This document shows, piece by piece, positions 22,225-32,290 of a stretch of 64,000 nt of DNA. Source of the DNA: Siderastrea siderea (Eukaryota > Cnidaria > Anthozoa > Scleractinia > Rhizangiidae). The notes beneath the pieces are model-generated. The model searched no databases and was not told where the DNA came from. It saw only the letters and a list, made by a program, of their open reading frames with translations. Numbering within the stretch: position 1 is the stretch's first letter; each line of letters starts with the position of its first letter. A program made the translations under genes and the position numbers. The stretch is taken from positions 14,851,411 to 14,915,410 of the forward strand of contig OZ034970.1 in NCBI GenBank assembly GCA_964030785.1, read 5' to 3'.

Positions 22225-22850
22225 GCCTTTTGTCTTTAGTCTTAAGATCCACGTATTTCCAATACAACGGGTCGATTTACGAACAAAACGACGGAGCAGC
22301 CATGGGGAGCCCTGTCTCCGCGGTTATTGCTAACCTTTACATGGAAGAGTTTGAGGAACGGGCGATAGCAGCAGCGACCTATAAACCTAAGATCTGGAAG
22401 CGATATGTAGATGACACTTTTACAGTCTTAGGTAAAGACTATGTAGACGGCTTTTTACAACATCTAAACAGTCAACAGCCTACTATTCGTTTTACCATGG
22501 AAATCGAGAAAGATAACACTATCCCCTTTCCCGACACGTCAGTTTTAAGGGATTCAAACGGTCTTCTCACCACCACTGTTTACAGAAAGCCCACCCACAC
22601 TGACCAATACCTAGCCTATGACTCACAACATCCTCAGTCAGTGAAACGTGGTATCTATACGACCGAGCCAAACACCTCACATCAAAACCATCAGCTATCT
22701 CTGAAGAAAAGAAACATTTATCATCGGTACTTGTTTCGAACGCATATCCTTCTTCATTTGCACGAAAGCTCACAAAGACAACAAGACCAACAGCCAACAA
22801 AGAACCCACGCAGGAATTTAAATCTACTGCGGTTCTACCCTACATAAAAG
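22225..22850 (+). pseudogene. Penelope-like reverse transcriptase (partial, frameshifted)
   Basis: The frame shows the RT block G-A-A-M-G-S-P-V-S with a following A-N-L-Y-M-E motif and the catalytic Y-V-D-D box about 30 residues later, then the downstream V-Y-R-K-P-T-H-T motif typical of Penelope-like RT. After about 22650 the family-like reading moves to another frame, so a frameshift breaks the gene. The N-terminal RT blocks are absent. It would have primed reverse transcription of the element RNA at its insertion site. Confidence 0.8.
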
Positions 22851-22939
22851 GTGTATCAGAGGTTCTTCGCCGCTGCCTACAACAACAAGGCGTACGCAAC
22901 CGTCTTCAAATCAGACACAACTCTTAGGTCTCACTTAAT

Positions 22940-23412
22940 GGGACCGAAAGACGCCCTTGAACCAACTAAACAAGACGGTGTTGTCTATCAGATTCCATGT
23001 GAGTGCGGCAAAGTATACATCGGGGAAACAGGGAGAGCGATGCAAGACAGGATAAAAGAACACGACAGAGATCTACGGCTTGCTCATACGCAAAACCTCC
23101 GCAGTTTCGGAGCACGCTAACGAAACGGGGCATCTTCCTATTTGGAAAGAAGTTAAGTTTATTGATCGTGACCCTCATTAGTACACACGTAGGGTCAAAG
23201 AGGCTATCCATATAAGACTTCATCGTAATAACATCAATAGAGATATTGGAATCGAAATTCCTGAAGCTTGGATACCTACGATCAGAAAGCACAACAGCCG
23301 ATCAACCACAAAGTGGACCTGTGAGGGAACAACATCTAACAGTCGGAACAATAATGAGGGTCGAAATGCACCAATAGCAGCGAACCAACATGCTACAATT
23401 AGCGACACGTAA
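22940..23412 (+). pseudogene. Penelope-like GIY-YIG endonuclease (frameshifted)
   Basis: A GIY-YIG-type core is visible as V-V-Y-Q-I-P-C, then K-V-Y-I-G-E-T-G-R-A, preceded by the Cys motif found in Penelope-like elements. The frame shifts near 23095 and the C-terminal part continues to a TAA at 23410-23412. This domain nicks target DNA during integration. Confidence 0.75.
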
Positions 23413-23599
23413 ACAATCGACCTCATCGCCTGATGAAGACTAGCAGTATTGCAGTCGAAACGTAGCGATCAACAACTCGAAGCGATTCCATTGTGAGACA
23501 AACGAATAAACGTTCATCTTGCCTCTCTTACACCACGATGAACAATAAACACATCTTTAATGACATAGTCTATAATGCTTGTTTAATTTAAAAAAAGTA

Positions 23600-23627
23600 C
23601 CATGTATCGCCGGGGGGCGATACATGG
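23600..23627. repeat. perfect 12-bp stem hairpin with GGGG loop
   Basis: CCATGTATCGCC and GGCGATACATGG are exact inverted repeats around GGGG. G-rich sequence follows. It lies about 70 bases past the Penelope-like element and is not at a gene end I can identify. Confidence 0.7.
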
Positions 23628-23809
23628 GGTGGGGTAGGGGGTCGGGCGAAATTCTGAGATGAAAAAGTGGAATGAATGAAATTGGTGAGGAATTCTCCTG
23701 CTTTATTTACGAAATTTGAACATCTACTATACGTTAAAACAGTTCCAAAGTAACAATAAAACTCCTTGACAACGTTTGTATCGACAAAATAAGTATAAAT
23801 AACAGCGCT

Positions 23810-24124
23810 TCAACAGTAACAGATTTTTAATACGTGAGATGTTGTAGTCCTTCTTATACAAACCATTGAAATATTCGTGTCTCCTTCCTCTTTCTCTTCC
23901 TTTTCGACGTTCTCTTCTTCCCACTTTTCGTCGCTCTCTTCCTGTTCCTCTTCGTCGTCTTCTTCTTCCTGTTCACTGGTGTCTTCCGTGTGATAATTTT
24001 CAGGATGCAGGATGCAGTACACCCTGTCCCTAATGTCCGGCGCAAGATTAGTGAGTATTCTGCTTCTTGCAGCATTGCTAAAATAGAGATAAGCAATGTA
24101 TAAGCAATGTATGGTGCATCCCAT
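23810..24124 (-). CDS. uncertain ORF with acidic tract
   Basis: The minus-strand frame encodes a long Glu/Asp-rich tract after a short ordinary stretch (N-L-A-P-D-I-R-D-R-V-Y). Pyrimidine-rich plus-strand sequence explains the acidic run, so it may be chance. It could also be an exon of a minus-strand gene together with 24366-24725. No domain is recognised and no splice pair could be fixed. Confidence 0.2.
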   Translation of the reverse strand: MGCTIHCLYIAYLYFSNAARSRILTNLAPDIRDRVYCILHPENYHTEDTSEQEEEDDEEEQEESDEKWEEENVEKEEKEEGDTNISMVCIRRTTTSHVLKICYC

Positions 24125-24365
24125 CTAAACAGCAGCTTTGCCACATCTTCCACATTTACGCAGGCTTCAGGGATTGTCAGGGAAGGGGGTAAAGAAGACA
24201 ATGGGGAAACTCTATGGCAAGAGGATTTGCAACGCATATGTGATATACGCATCAGACGTTGTTGTCAAACTGTTGGCGTTTTCAGTCCTTTGATTTCCAA
24301 CGATTTTCTTTATTTTTTATTTTTTTTTTGATACACTGTTTCCTTGTAGGCCCTTGAATACCCGT

Positions 24366-24725
24366 TCAAAGGTCTTCTTCTTTTCTTTGAGGGTTTCTAT
24401 TTCCCGTGAAACCTGTAACCGCTTGGCTTAAACGCCAGCCATGTGCTCCACATTGAAATCGTGATGGAATTTCTCGCCATTTCTTCACAGTAATGCCATT
24501 CGCCTGAAAGAGCGTGGAGTCATGATCTTTCATTTTTTTTTTAAGACCACTCAGTTTCTCAAAGGCCTCTTGTTGTTTTGTTATAATGTAGTTTAGTCTT
24601 TGTCCATCACTAGGCTTTAACTGGTACTCTGGTTTTAACAGCTCTCCTGATCTCTCCCAACGATGTTCCCTTCTTGGGTGAAAACGTCTTGGTTTAATTC
24701 TTTCGCTCAGACAAAATAGAAACAA
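24366..24725 (-). CDS. uncertain ORF, possible coiled-coil exon
   Basis: The minus-strand frame has a charged heptad-like region (LNYIITKQQEAFEKLSGLKK) and ordinary amino-acid composition, more gene-like than the surroundings. No family is recognised. It may be an exon or a decayed element. Confidence 0.3.
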   Translation of the reverse strand: MFLFCLSERIKPRRFHPRREHRWERSGELLKPEYQLKPSDGQRLNYIITKQQEAFEKLSGLKKKMKDHDSTLFQANGITVKKWREIPSRFQCGAHGWRLSQAVTGFTGNRNPQRKEEDL

Positions 24726-24996
24726 AGCAGCTATGAATATGACAGAACTGAGACATCAGGGGTTGTTCTAGCGAACTGGAAAAGAAGTACGCTGAAAGGG
24801 AGCGCCAAAGGTCTATGGAGGGCGAAGCAAGTGAGATCAGAACACCATCTTTAACGAGTGAGAAGTGACTTTTTTATTTTTGCTGAATTGAAATCATCTT
24901 TCCTTTTCATTCACGCACGCTTTTCAGTTAACTAATTTATTCTTGTTTTTCACGTTGCCATGTTCCTACTAATAGCGTAGCTCCACCACTCTCCAT

Positions 24997-25138
24997 GTAA
25001 ACCAGGTGCAATCCACAATTCCTTGATTCGCTCTGACGAAGGGCTAACGCTCGAAACGTCAGCTTACAATCTCTTTAAGGTGACCAGTTTGCCTTATCAT
25101 CTCAGTTGACAAATCCATAATTTTGTTTTTCACATCCG

Positions 25139-25172
<34 letters not shown>

Positions 25173-25195
25173 ACCCCCTTGTTTGTTTCTAATAA
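24997..25195 (+). mobile_element. Penelope-like element 3' end (terminal repeat fragment)
   Basis: It contains the conserved tail GACGAAGGGCTAACGCTCGA and ACGTCAGC, then a stretch ending in ACTCAGTTGACAAATCC and TTTCTTTAGAAACTAACCCC. Parts of this are repeated in inverse orientation at 25981-26070. The combination is typical of Penelope-like pseudo-LTR tails. Confidence 0.6.
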
Positions 25196-25980
25196 TTAAC
25201 CGGTAACGATGAGAACGCATCCTCCAACATTTGGTTTAAATGAACGTCTTTTACTTATTAGTGGCATGGCATACATACGTCATATCTGTGCTGCTGGAGA
25301 TAATCGAAGATCATATCTTGCACCGTCGCGGCGTTCAAGTGGAGCTGATATCCAGCGGTGCCATAAAAACACATGCCATCTCAAGGGGTCAAAGACCAAT
25401 TCATATCTCTCGGAATTTAGTCTGTCCAGTAAAGTACGCCGGTCACTTGATTCCGTGATACAAGTTTAAGCTTTAAAAAATAAAGAGAGAGAGAGGCAGT
25501 GATTTTTTTGAACAGCTATCCTAGTAAATGTCTCGGGGGGGGGGGGGGTGCGCTCTCCACTACCGCCTTACACCTATTGTCCGTTTCTTTCTCTGCAGGT
25601 ACCCCTTCTTATGTGAGCTGATTGCTGCATTCCTATGGTTATTTTCGTGAGCAGTCGTGTAGATTCGGTGTTGTTCGTCAGCGTGTTGTTCGCTGTGTTT
25701 TCGTGCGCTGGGAATTCAAACAGAGGGTAGACTCGTTCCAGGCTGCTGTGACTCGTATTGGTTCAACGGATAACAAGAATTACATAGCCAAGCAAAGGAG
25801 TATGCCCGAAATTTCCAAACCACCGGATGTGACATCGTGTCAGTTAGCGATTAAAGAAATCGACAAATAGGAAGGGAGTTGTGAAATATTAATCCGGGAA
25901 AACCTGTCTCTGAAGGCGGACTGAAGGCGGAGCCGAAAAACTCGGAAAACTTGCCTCAGAACAGTAAGCAATTTGAAACA
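25196..25980. other. segment between inverted Penelope tails, no gene supported
   Basis: Two overlapping open frames at 25209-25470 have no recognisable motif. A GA microsatellite lies near 25485 and a poly-G run near 25537-25549. Confidence 0.35.
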
Positions 25981-26451
25981 AACAAGGGGGTTAGTTTCTA
26001 AAGAAACTATGGTGCTGTGTCGGTGGGGACGTGAAACACAAAATTTTGGATTTATCAACTGAGTTGATAAATTTTATATTTACCAACTGCGTTGATAAAT
26101 ATAATCACTGACTGCTCTACATGCACCTCCGCAAATGTTATCTATTGCATAACTTGCACTTTATGCAAAAAGATGTACATCGGCGAAACAGGGAGGAGAC
26201 TAGGCGACCGTTTCCGCAAACACCTACAAGGCGTTGAAAGAAATGACAAGGATGCATCCAAACCAGTCGCCCGACATTTTAATCTATCTAATCATTCTAG
26301 TCAACACATGACGATCTGTGGTCTTTCCCTACACGGAAAGCCGTTGAAATCTAGAACAAAACTTCAGTTTTCAAATCAAGTAAAAATCAACGAGGATAAA
26401 ATCGAACGTCGTTTCGGTGTCGTCATGACGCCATTTTCAAGTTCAAAATGA
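25981..26451 (+). mobile_element. Penelope-like fragment: inverted tail plus GIY-YIG coding part
   Basis: The first about 90 bases (AACAAGGGGGTTAGTTTC ...) are the reverse complement of the tail at 25110-25190. From about 26092 an open frame encodes a Cys-rich lead-in (C-x2-C, then Y-C-I-T-C-x2-C) and a K-M-Y-I-G-E-T-G-R-R core with F-R-x-H downstream. This is the GIY-YIG endonuclease of a second Penelope-like family. It is truncated at both ends. Confidence 0.7.
26092..26451 (+). pseudogene. GIY-YIG endonuclease domain, Penelope-like (isolated)
   Basis: Open for about 119 codons with the GIY-YIG core near residues 20-45 and a conserved H-F-N-L-x-N-H motif downstream. No RT lies in frame upstream, so this is only the C-terminal domain of a larger protein, and its own C-terminus is replaced by unrelated sequence. 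Confidence 0.65.
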
Positions 26452-26514
26452 TTCGGATAAACTGTCAGAAGATCAACACAAACGATTAATGCAGTGTCAA
26501 GTAAATAGCTTGAC

Positions 26515-26697
26515 TCAAACTGAGTACGACTGAACATTGAGAGATGGTGTCAATTCTCTAATTAGCAACATTTCGTACACTAAACAATCGAACTTATTAC
26601 GACACTTCTTTAGGACCAAAAAGTGTTTGTCAAGGTCTTTCGGGAAAAGTTGCTTCAAGTTACTCATCTCATCTATCGGGGCGAACATGAGACGCAT
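26515..26697 (-). pseudogene. Penelope-like C-terminal fragment, opposite strand
   Basis: The minus-strand frame ends with the stretch K-F-D-C-L-V-Y-E-M-L followed by I-R-E-L-T-P-x-L-N-V-Q-S, the usual C-terminal motif of Penelope-like GIY-YIG proteins. It faces the plus-strand fragment at 26092-26451. Confidence 0.6.
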
Positions 26698-27307
26698 AGT
26701 ATAGGTTTGCCATGTCTGGGTTGTATTCTACAATGACTGGATCAGAGAGCCCAGGGAATCTATTGTGCCAATCTCTGTGGTTCCTTTGGCAGTTCCTGTG
26801 AGGGCCAGAACTGGTGTTAAGGGAAATGAATTGGACAGAAACCCAATCTTTCCATAAGCTGGCCTGAATTAGCACCTTAGCACAGAAAACCAATCATAAG
26901 TTTCTTTCTAAGGCATGCACTTCTCCCAGTATCAGTCACCTGAGGGAGAGATGTTAGATTGTTTTAACCCACTATCATCCCAAGAGGCCACACTTGATAG
27001 CAGAGTGATTTGTCAAATCCGTTGGCAATACAGTCAGTACATCGTTTTGTTATCCAGGCATATTGCCCCAATCGCATCGTACTGTTCCTTTGTCAATTCG
27101 CGGTCAGGATTTCCTAATTTTTTTTAACGCATAAGCTATACCATCATGGAATACAGACTCCAAACTCGCGGCCATTTTCTCAAGACACCAACGCCTGCGC
27201 AGTTGAATCTCGATAACACAAATCATGTTACCGGAATCGCTTTATCCCAGAGTCTTTCGTTCCCGTTCCGCTGGATAAGGGTAACAAGGGCTCTGGAAAC
27301 GAGATTG
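26698..27307. other. no feature supported
   Basis: Only short open frames without motifs are seen between the Penelope-like fragments and the minisatellite. Confidence 0.3.
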
Positions 27308-27770
27308 TTGATGAACCACGGTTATAAAAAGCAAAGTCACTTGTTGATGAAGATGAATGAGTCATTGGTGAATGACAATTATAAAGAAACACAGTCACTT
27401 GCTGATAAAGATGAATGAGCCATTGATGAATCACGATTATAAGAAGCAGACACTTGTTCATGAGGATGAATGAGCCACTAATGAATTACGATTATAAAGA
27501 AGCACAGTCACATATTGTTGAAGATGTATGAGCCATTGATGGATCACGATTATAAGAAGCATAGTCACTTGTTGATGAAGATGTATGAGCCATTGATGAA
27601 TTACGATTATAAAAAAACACAGTCACTTGTTGATGAAGATGAATAAGCCACTGATGAATCACGATTATAAACAAGCACAATTACTTGTCGATGATGACAA
27701 TTGAGCCGTTCATGGAATACCATTACAAAAAGCACAGTCACTTGTTGATGAAGAAGAACATGAGAGGACG
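27308..27770. repeat. 57-58-bp minisatellite, 8 copies
   Basis: The landmark CACGATTATAA (with variants) recurs at 27319, 27376, 27434, 27489, 27547, 27604, 27662 and 27721, giving spacings of 55-59. The unit reads approximately GAGCCATTGATGAATCACGA, TTATAAAGAAGCACAGTCAC, TTGTTGATGAAGATGAAT. Related degenerate units occur at 32028-32290. Confidence 0.9.
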
Positions 27771-28830
27771 GATAAAGCGTTAACTGTAAGTATCGTTTCA
27801 CGCAGAGATTTTTTCGGCTTTTCTTGGGAAAGTGTGAAAATCTGTTTAACTGTTGGAAATCAAGCTATTATCGCTTCTTAATGAAGCCATGGTGAATATT
27901 GTAACATGACACTACGTTCTGAATGAAAGACGTACAGTTCTGGTTTTCGTCGAAACGCGATTCCCTGAAATAAATAAAAGACTGAATTTGTGACATTCCG
28001 CCAGGAGTAAGTTGTACACAGTCTTTAACCCCTTGGCTAGCCGATGAAATTGTTTTCGAAAGCAAAGCTGCGTTCGATTTTGATCAATTTATGCTCGTTA
28101 TTTATCGTCCGACTATTCATGGCGGCTAACAAAGCCTAAATCAAGGAGTATTAGAGGAAGCGATCTAAGACCATCTCAGTAATGTCTCTCAATAATTCTC
28201 ACGGATTTCCGTCCATCCTGTTAGTAAACTTTTCGATTTTGTATACAGCGGATAAAACTAAGCTCTCCAAGAATGGAAAGAAAAACACGAGGTTCTTTGA
28301 TATCCTGTCACAATCAACCAAAAAAGGGAGCAGTGTCTCTGGCTTTTCTTCATAGCGAACGTTAAAAACCGCCTGCCGCGAGAAAACGTGCCTCGCTTTT
28401 GCACTGAGCCGACAACAACGAGTGTGTAGTTGTGCGCCCAAAATGTGCCATTGTACAATCTCTACAGGAATTATTGTCACAAGCTGCGTGTATTCCTTTC
28501 CAACTGATAAGATTTTCTCACTATTTCGAAAAGTTCAGTTTTCAGTATCTTATTTTATTTATTTATTTATTTTGCAATGTCTCCTTTTTTCTAGTTTCTC
28601 CGAAAGTTCTAAATACGTACAGAATCGCATCAACCGGTACGGACGAAACGCGATTTGTGCTTGTTCAGCGTATGCCTGTATAAATGTCTGAATATTCCCG
28701 CGCGAGTTTTAAAAGACTCAGTCAATGCGTCTGCGATTCTCGTCACTTTCTGCAGTTGCAAGTTTGTACCGCATTCTTAATTAGATTTTATGAAAAATGT
28801 TTCCCTTCCACAAATCATTTAACTGGATTA
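27771..28830. other. no feature supported
   Basis: Short overlapping open frames only. A TTTATTTA microrepeat lies near 28553-28570. No gene structure was recognised. Confidence 0.3.
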
Positions 28831-28990
28831 GACTAGGAGCAGTCTCTCTTTCCGCCCAGGGATAGTCGAGGAAAACGAACAAGCGAGCGAGCGAGTACGA
28901 AGTCGCCTGCAGCGTTGAAACGTGACGCACCTGTCGAGCCGCTTGTGTAGTGAGACTATCCCTGAGCGGAAAGAGAGACTGCTCGTAGTC
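28831..28990. mobile_element. foldback MITE, 37-bp inverted ends
   Basis: The left arm 28831-28867 (GACTAGGAGCAGTCTCTCTT ... GATAGTC) pairs with 28954-28990 as its reverse complement, with few mismatches. The total length is 160 bp. A related arm-like piece lies at 49-71. Both ends begin and finish GACTA/TAGTC. Confidence 0.75.
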
Positions 28991-29478
28991 TGTAACTGAA
29001 TTTTAAAAACGTATACTGCACGTGACGAACCCTCTTTGATGCATTTATATTCGTAACATAAGCCTTCAAATGTAGTTCTTTCCGATCCTGTTATTGAGCA
29101 AGCGGGAAACATCTCCCAAGACTTTTATCACTGCTTTGAGGAAAAAATGTGGAGGCGAGAGTCAGTGAATTTCTAATTCCCTTTGAGCCCTTCCCCCTCC
29201 CCTCCCTGTCGGTTTTTGGCAACTTGCAAACCAAATATTTCTTGACTCCAAACATTTTCTTTAAAAGTGCTGGGACTAGGGTCATTGAACACACCATACT
29301 GGGTGAGTTCCCAAATGAACCCACCGGGTTTCAACCTCTTTTATTTACTTTGACAACCAAACCAATTACAGGATGCAGATAATTAAATGAACCAATGAGA
29401 GCTCGTAGCAGATACGTGTGACCAGTGCCAAGCGTGGAAAAAACGTTCAAAGGCGAAACAAATTGGTTGTCATTGTTT

Positions 29479-30003
29479 TCAGCCATAGTCTTCTCGCTCT
29501 CTTCTCGTCCGGGTCATATTTGTTGTTGTTCTGTTTTTCTTGTGTGTGTGTTTTTTTTGTTTTGTTTTTACCAACTGCTCTTGGTGTAGCGACATTTATT
29601 TCTCCTGACAGCAGCAAACAAAAGCTGGCAAAAGATGTGTCATCTTGGCAGCCCCGCTAATAAAAGATGTGTCATCTTAAGAGCAGGAATGGTTGCCACC
29701 GTCACAAAGAAATAAATATTCTTGCGGTGATTGAGTTTCAACCAGGGATTCAACACTTTTTTCCTTTTTTTTTATTTCTCGTGACAGCAGCAAACACAAG
29801 CTGGCAAAAGATGTGTCATCTTGGCAGCCCCGCTAATAAAAGATGTGTCATCTTAAGAGCAGGAATGGTTGCCACCGTCACAAAGAAACAAATATTCTTC
29901 CGCTGATTGCGTTTCAACCAGGGTTTCAACTCTTTCTTTCTTTTTTCCTTTTCTTTTTTTTTTCTCAAACTTCATTGCTACGAGAAGTGAGAAGACTATG
30001 GCT
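29479..30003. mobile_element. TIR-bounded element with internal tandem duplication
   Basis: The outer ends AGCCATAGTCTTCTCGCTCT (near 29480) and AGAAGTGAGAAGACTATGGCT (ending near 30002) are imperfect inverted repeats. Inside are two tandem 176-bp units starting near 29596 and 29772. Each contains AAAAGATGTGTCATCTT twice and GGAATGGTTGCCACCGTCAC. There is no coding sequence. Confidence 0.65.
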
Positions 30004-30296
30004 CGGGTTGATCATGTATTTCGCTAAAAGCTGCTTTCCGGCTTAAGGTCGCTGCTTTGAACTTTTTAAATATTTCTTTGTTCATTTTGCCAGTTCGCGT
30101 TTTAGTTATGCAGGCCGCTCTCGTCCTTAACTCTACTTACTAAGGCCGGGTAGGCTGACAAATTCTTTCAAGAAATTATCTGATCACAAAGGCTTTGTAA
30201 CCATAGCTTTCATTTCTTATTCACGGCTGGGTCATTATTATCATATGTTTGTTTGTTGTTGTTGTTGCTTTTTTTTGGTTTTTATCAACTGCTATT

Positions 30297-30450
30297 TATT
30301 TCTTGTGACAACAGCAAACACAAACTGGCAAAAGATGTGACATCTTGGCAGCCCTGGTAGTGAAAGATGAGTCATCTTAAGAGCAGGGATGGTTGCTACC
30401 GTCACAAAGAAACAAATATTCTTCAACTGAGTTTCAGCTCTTCCATATTT
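30297..30450 (+). repeat. third copy of the 176-bp unit
   Basis: This has the same unit as in 29596-29930 (GACAACAGCAAACACAAACT, then AAAGATGTGACATCTTGGCA) with more changes, about 350 bp downstream of the TIR-bounded element. It may be a diverged neighbouring copy. Confidence 0.75.
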
Positions 30451-31945
30451 TTACTCAAACATTACTGCTGTGAGAGCTGAGACGACTCATAATGTTACTC
30501 AGAGGGATTGGCCTGTATTAACTAAGTTATGAACTGCCAAAATGAACATCGCAATAACTGAAATTTCAAATATCTTTCCATGATTCAGAGTTAGTAAGTG
30601 GCAAAAATACTGTCAACTTAGTGGACAGTCATTCTAACAAAAGAGGTGCCTCTTCCATCGTCTGACTTGTTTAATAGACCGAAAAAGCAAAGCCTATTTC
30701 AAACATTACTGATTTCCTCTGATTCTTTACTTAGCATCTTACTGCAACCAGACCTTGTAAACAAATTAATGTGGACTAGCTGAAATTAATTTTAATAAAG
30801 GAATTGGTATCCAACTTGTCATACAATGCTGTTTTGCGTTTGTTCGAACCACACAAATTCCCGCCAAAAAATTGTAGTGCTTTTATTGAGCACTGATCGA
30901 AGCCGATCCAAAATACTGGCGAGAAAAATCTGGCATGTAATTCCTGCAACTTCGCGTTTGTTATAAGCAGTGATTTATAGTTGTAATGAGGCGACGAAAT
31001 CAAATGCAACCAAGGAATATCTGAGATAAATAACAACGCTGTTGAATTCAGTGAATCGCAGATCGAACGCGTGGGGTCGCCTCTCATATACCGGACACGT
31101 GGCTTTGTTCAGTTCTTGTAGCCCTCTAATATATTATTTTCCATGCTGACAAGACTACTGAGCTAGCAGCTGCAATTATACCGGTAATGATTTTGCACGG
31201 CTTACATACAGATTCAACTTACCATAGTCCACTACGCGAGACTTTTGTAAAGGACATCAGGGAAGATTTTCTAATCTTGTTCACTGTAATCTAGCTTGAA
31301 TTTATCCCATTGTTTGATACCAAACGAAAACAAAATGTCGATTCCCAGACTTCCAGGATAACGTCAATCTAATCACATGGCTTTTAGGCTTCGAAAACGT
31401 GTGCATTGATGGTATTAGAAGAAAAAAACCACTGAAATCAGCGTTAAACAACCACTTGCGACATCGCATCATTTCTCAAGAAAATGAAACCAGAAACTGC
31501 AAGAAAGCACTTCACCGATCCTTTTCGTTACTGGCATCCGGTGACAGATAATGATGTACAAAAGTTAAAAGTCCTCCTGGTCGCACTCCTGGTCGAAAGT
31601 TTATTCTTGGCGAAAGTCCATCGTGGAGTTTTCTTCTCAAATGCGACAGTCAAATACTAGTCGCATCCAACCAACAGAACAAGCGTTATTATTTTGCTTT
31701 TCGCCGCGTTTTTTTTATTTTAATTTTTTAACTTTTTTTATTTTTCGATTGCTAACACCTTGAGCGGTCTCACCTTGCCGCAGTTAAATTGTTTTACAAA
31801 TGAGTTTTTGGTTCGGGTTTCCTATTTGTCGGTCCTTACGTCTCCGCTGTTCTGGTTTACATTTGATGCAGTGACATTTCAATCATGAAGCAGCAGATTA
31901 GGACGCCTTGCGGTAAGCCCATTAGATACGCTTGAAAAACCCCTC
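30451..31945. other. no feature supported
   Basis: AT-rich single-copy-looking sequence. The minus-strand frame at 30776-31087 has no motif. An A/T-rich tract lies at about 31708-31750. Confidence 0.3.
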
Positions 31946-31978
31946 ACAAATTCTTAGAAAAGTTTTCTAAGAATTTGT
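31946..31978. repeat. perfect palindrome, 16-bp arms, 1-base spacer
   Basis: ACAAATTCTTAGAAAA is followed by G and its exact reverse complement TTTTCTAAGAATTTGT. Confidence 0.85.
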
Positions 31979-32027
31979 ATGGGACAACAGGAGGTACTTA
32001 CAGTTTGCGCTTTCTCCGTCCTGTCAT

Positions 32028-32290
32028 GGAGCCATTGATGAATCACGATTTTAAAGAAGGAAAGTCACTTGTTGATGAAGATAAATGAGCCATTGGTGAA
32101 TCACGATATACAGAAGCACAATCACTGCTGGACTGATGATGATGATCGAGCCGTTGACTAATTGCGATTATAAAGAAGACCAGTCATGTATTGATGAAGT
32201 TGAATGAGCTGTTGAGCCGTTGATGAAGACAAATCAAAGCATCATTGATGAATCACGTTCACAGTCACTTTCAATCCGGATGAATGCAAC
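32028..32290. repeat. second cluster of the 57-bp minisatellite, degenerate
   Basis: The units GAGCCATTGATGAATCACGA and GTCACTTGTTGATGAAGATA recur with landmarks at 32046, 32104 and 32165, decaying further to about 32290. This is the same family as the array 4.3 kb upstream. Confidence 0.75.

Larger units (their letters stand above)
22180..23530 (+). mobile_element. Penelope-like retroelement, 5'-truncated
   Basis: It contains reverse transcriptase followed by a GIY-YIG endonuclease, the diagnostic order of endonuclease-bearing Penelope-like elements. The 3' end (CAGTCGAAACG-type motif, then GAATAAACG) matches a second 3'-end copy at 41795-41965. The 5' part of the polyprotein is missing or unrecognisable. 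At least two frameshifts separate the parts. Confidence 0.85.

Noticed and set aside
27308..27770. CRISPR array
   Set aside because: The units are contiguous tandem repeats with no unique spacers, in a eukaryotic context.
27228..27801. Minus-strand Ser/Thr-rich repeat ORFs
   Set aside because: They are translations of the 57-bp minisatellite; the period is mostly not a multiple of three and frames change.
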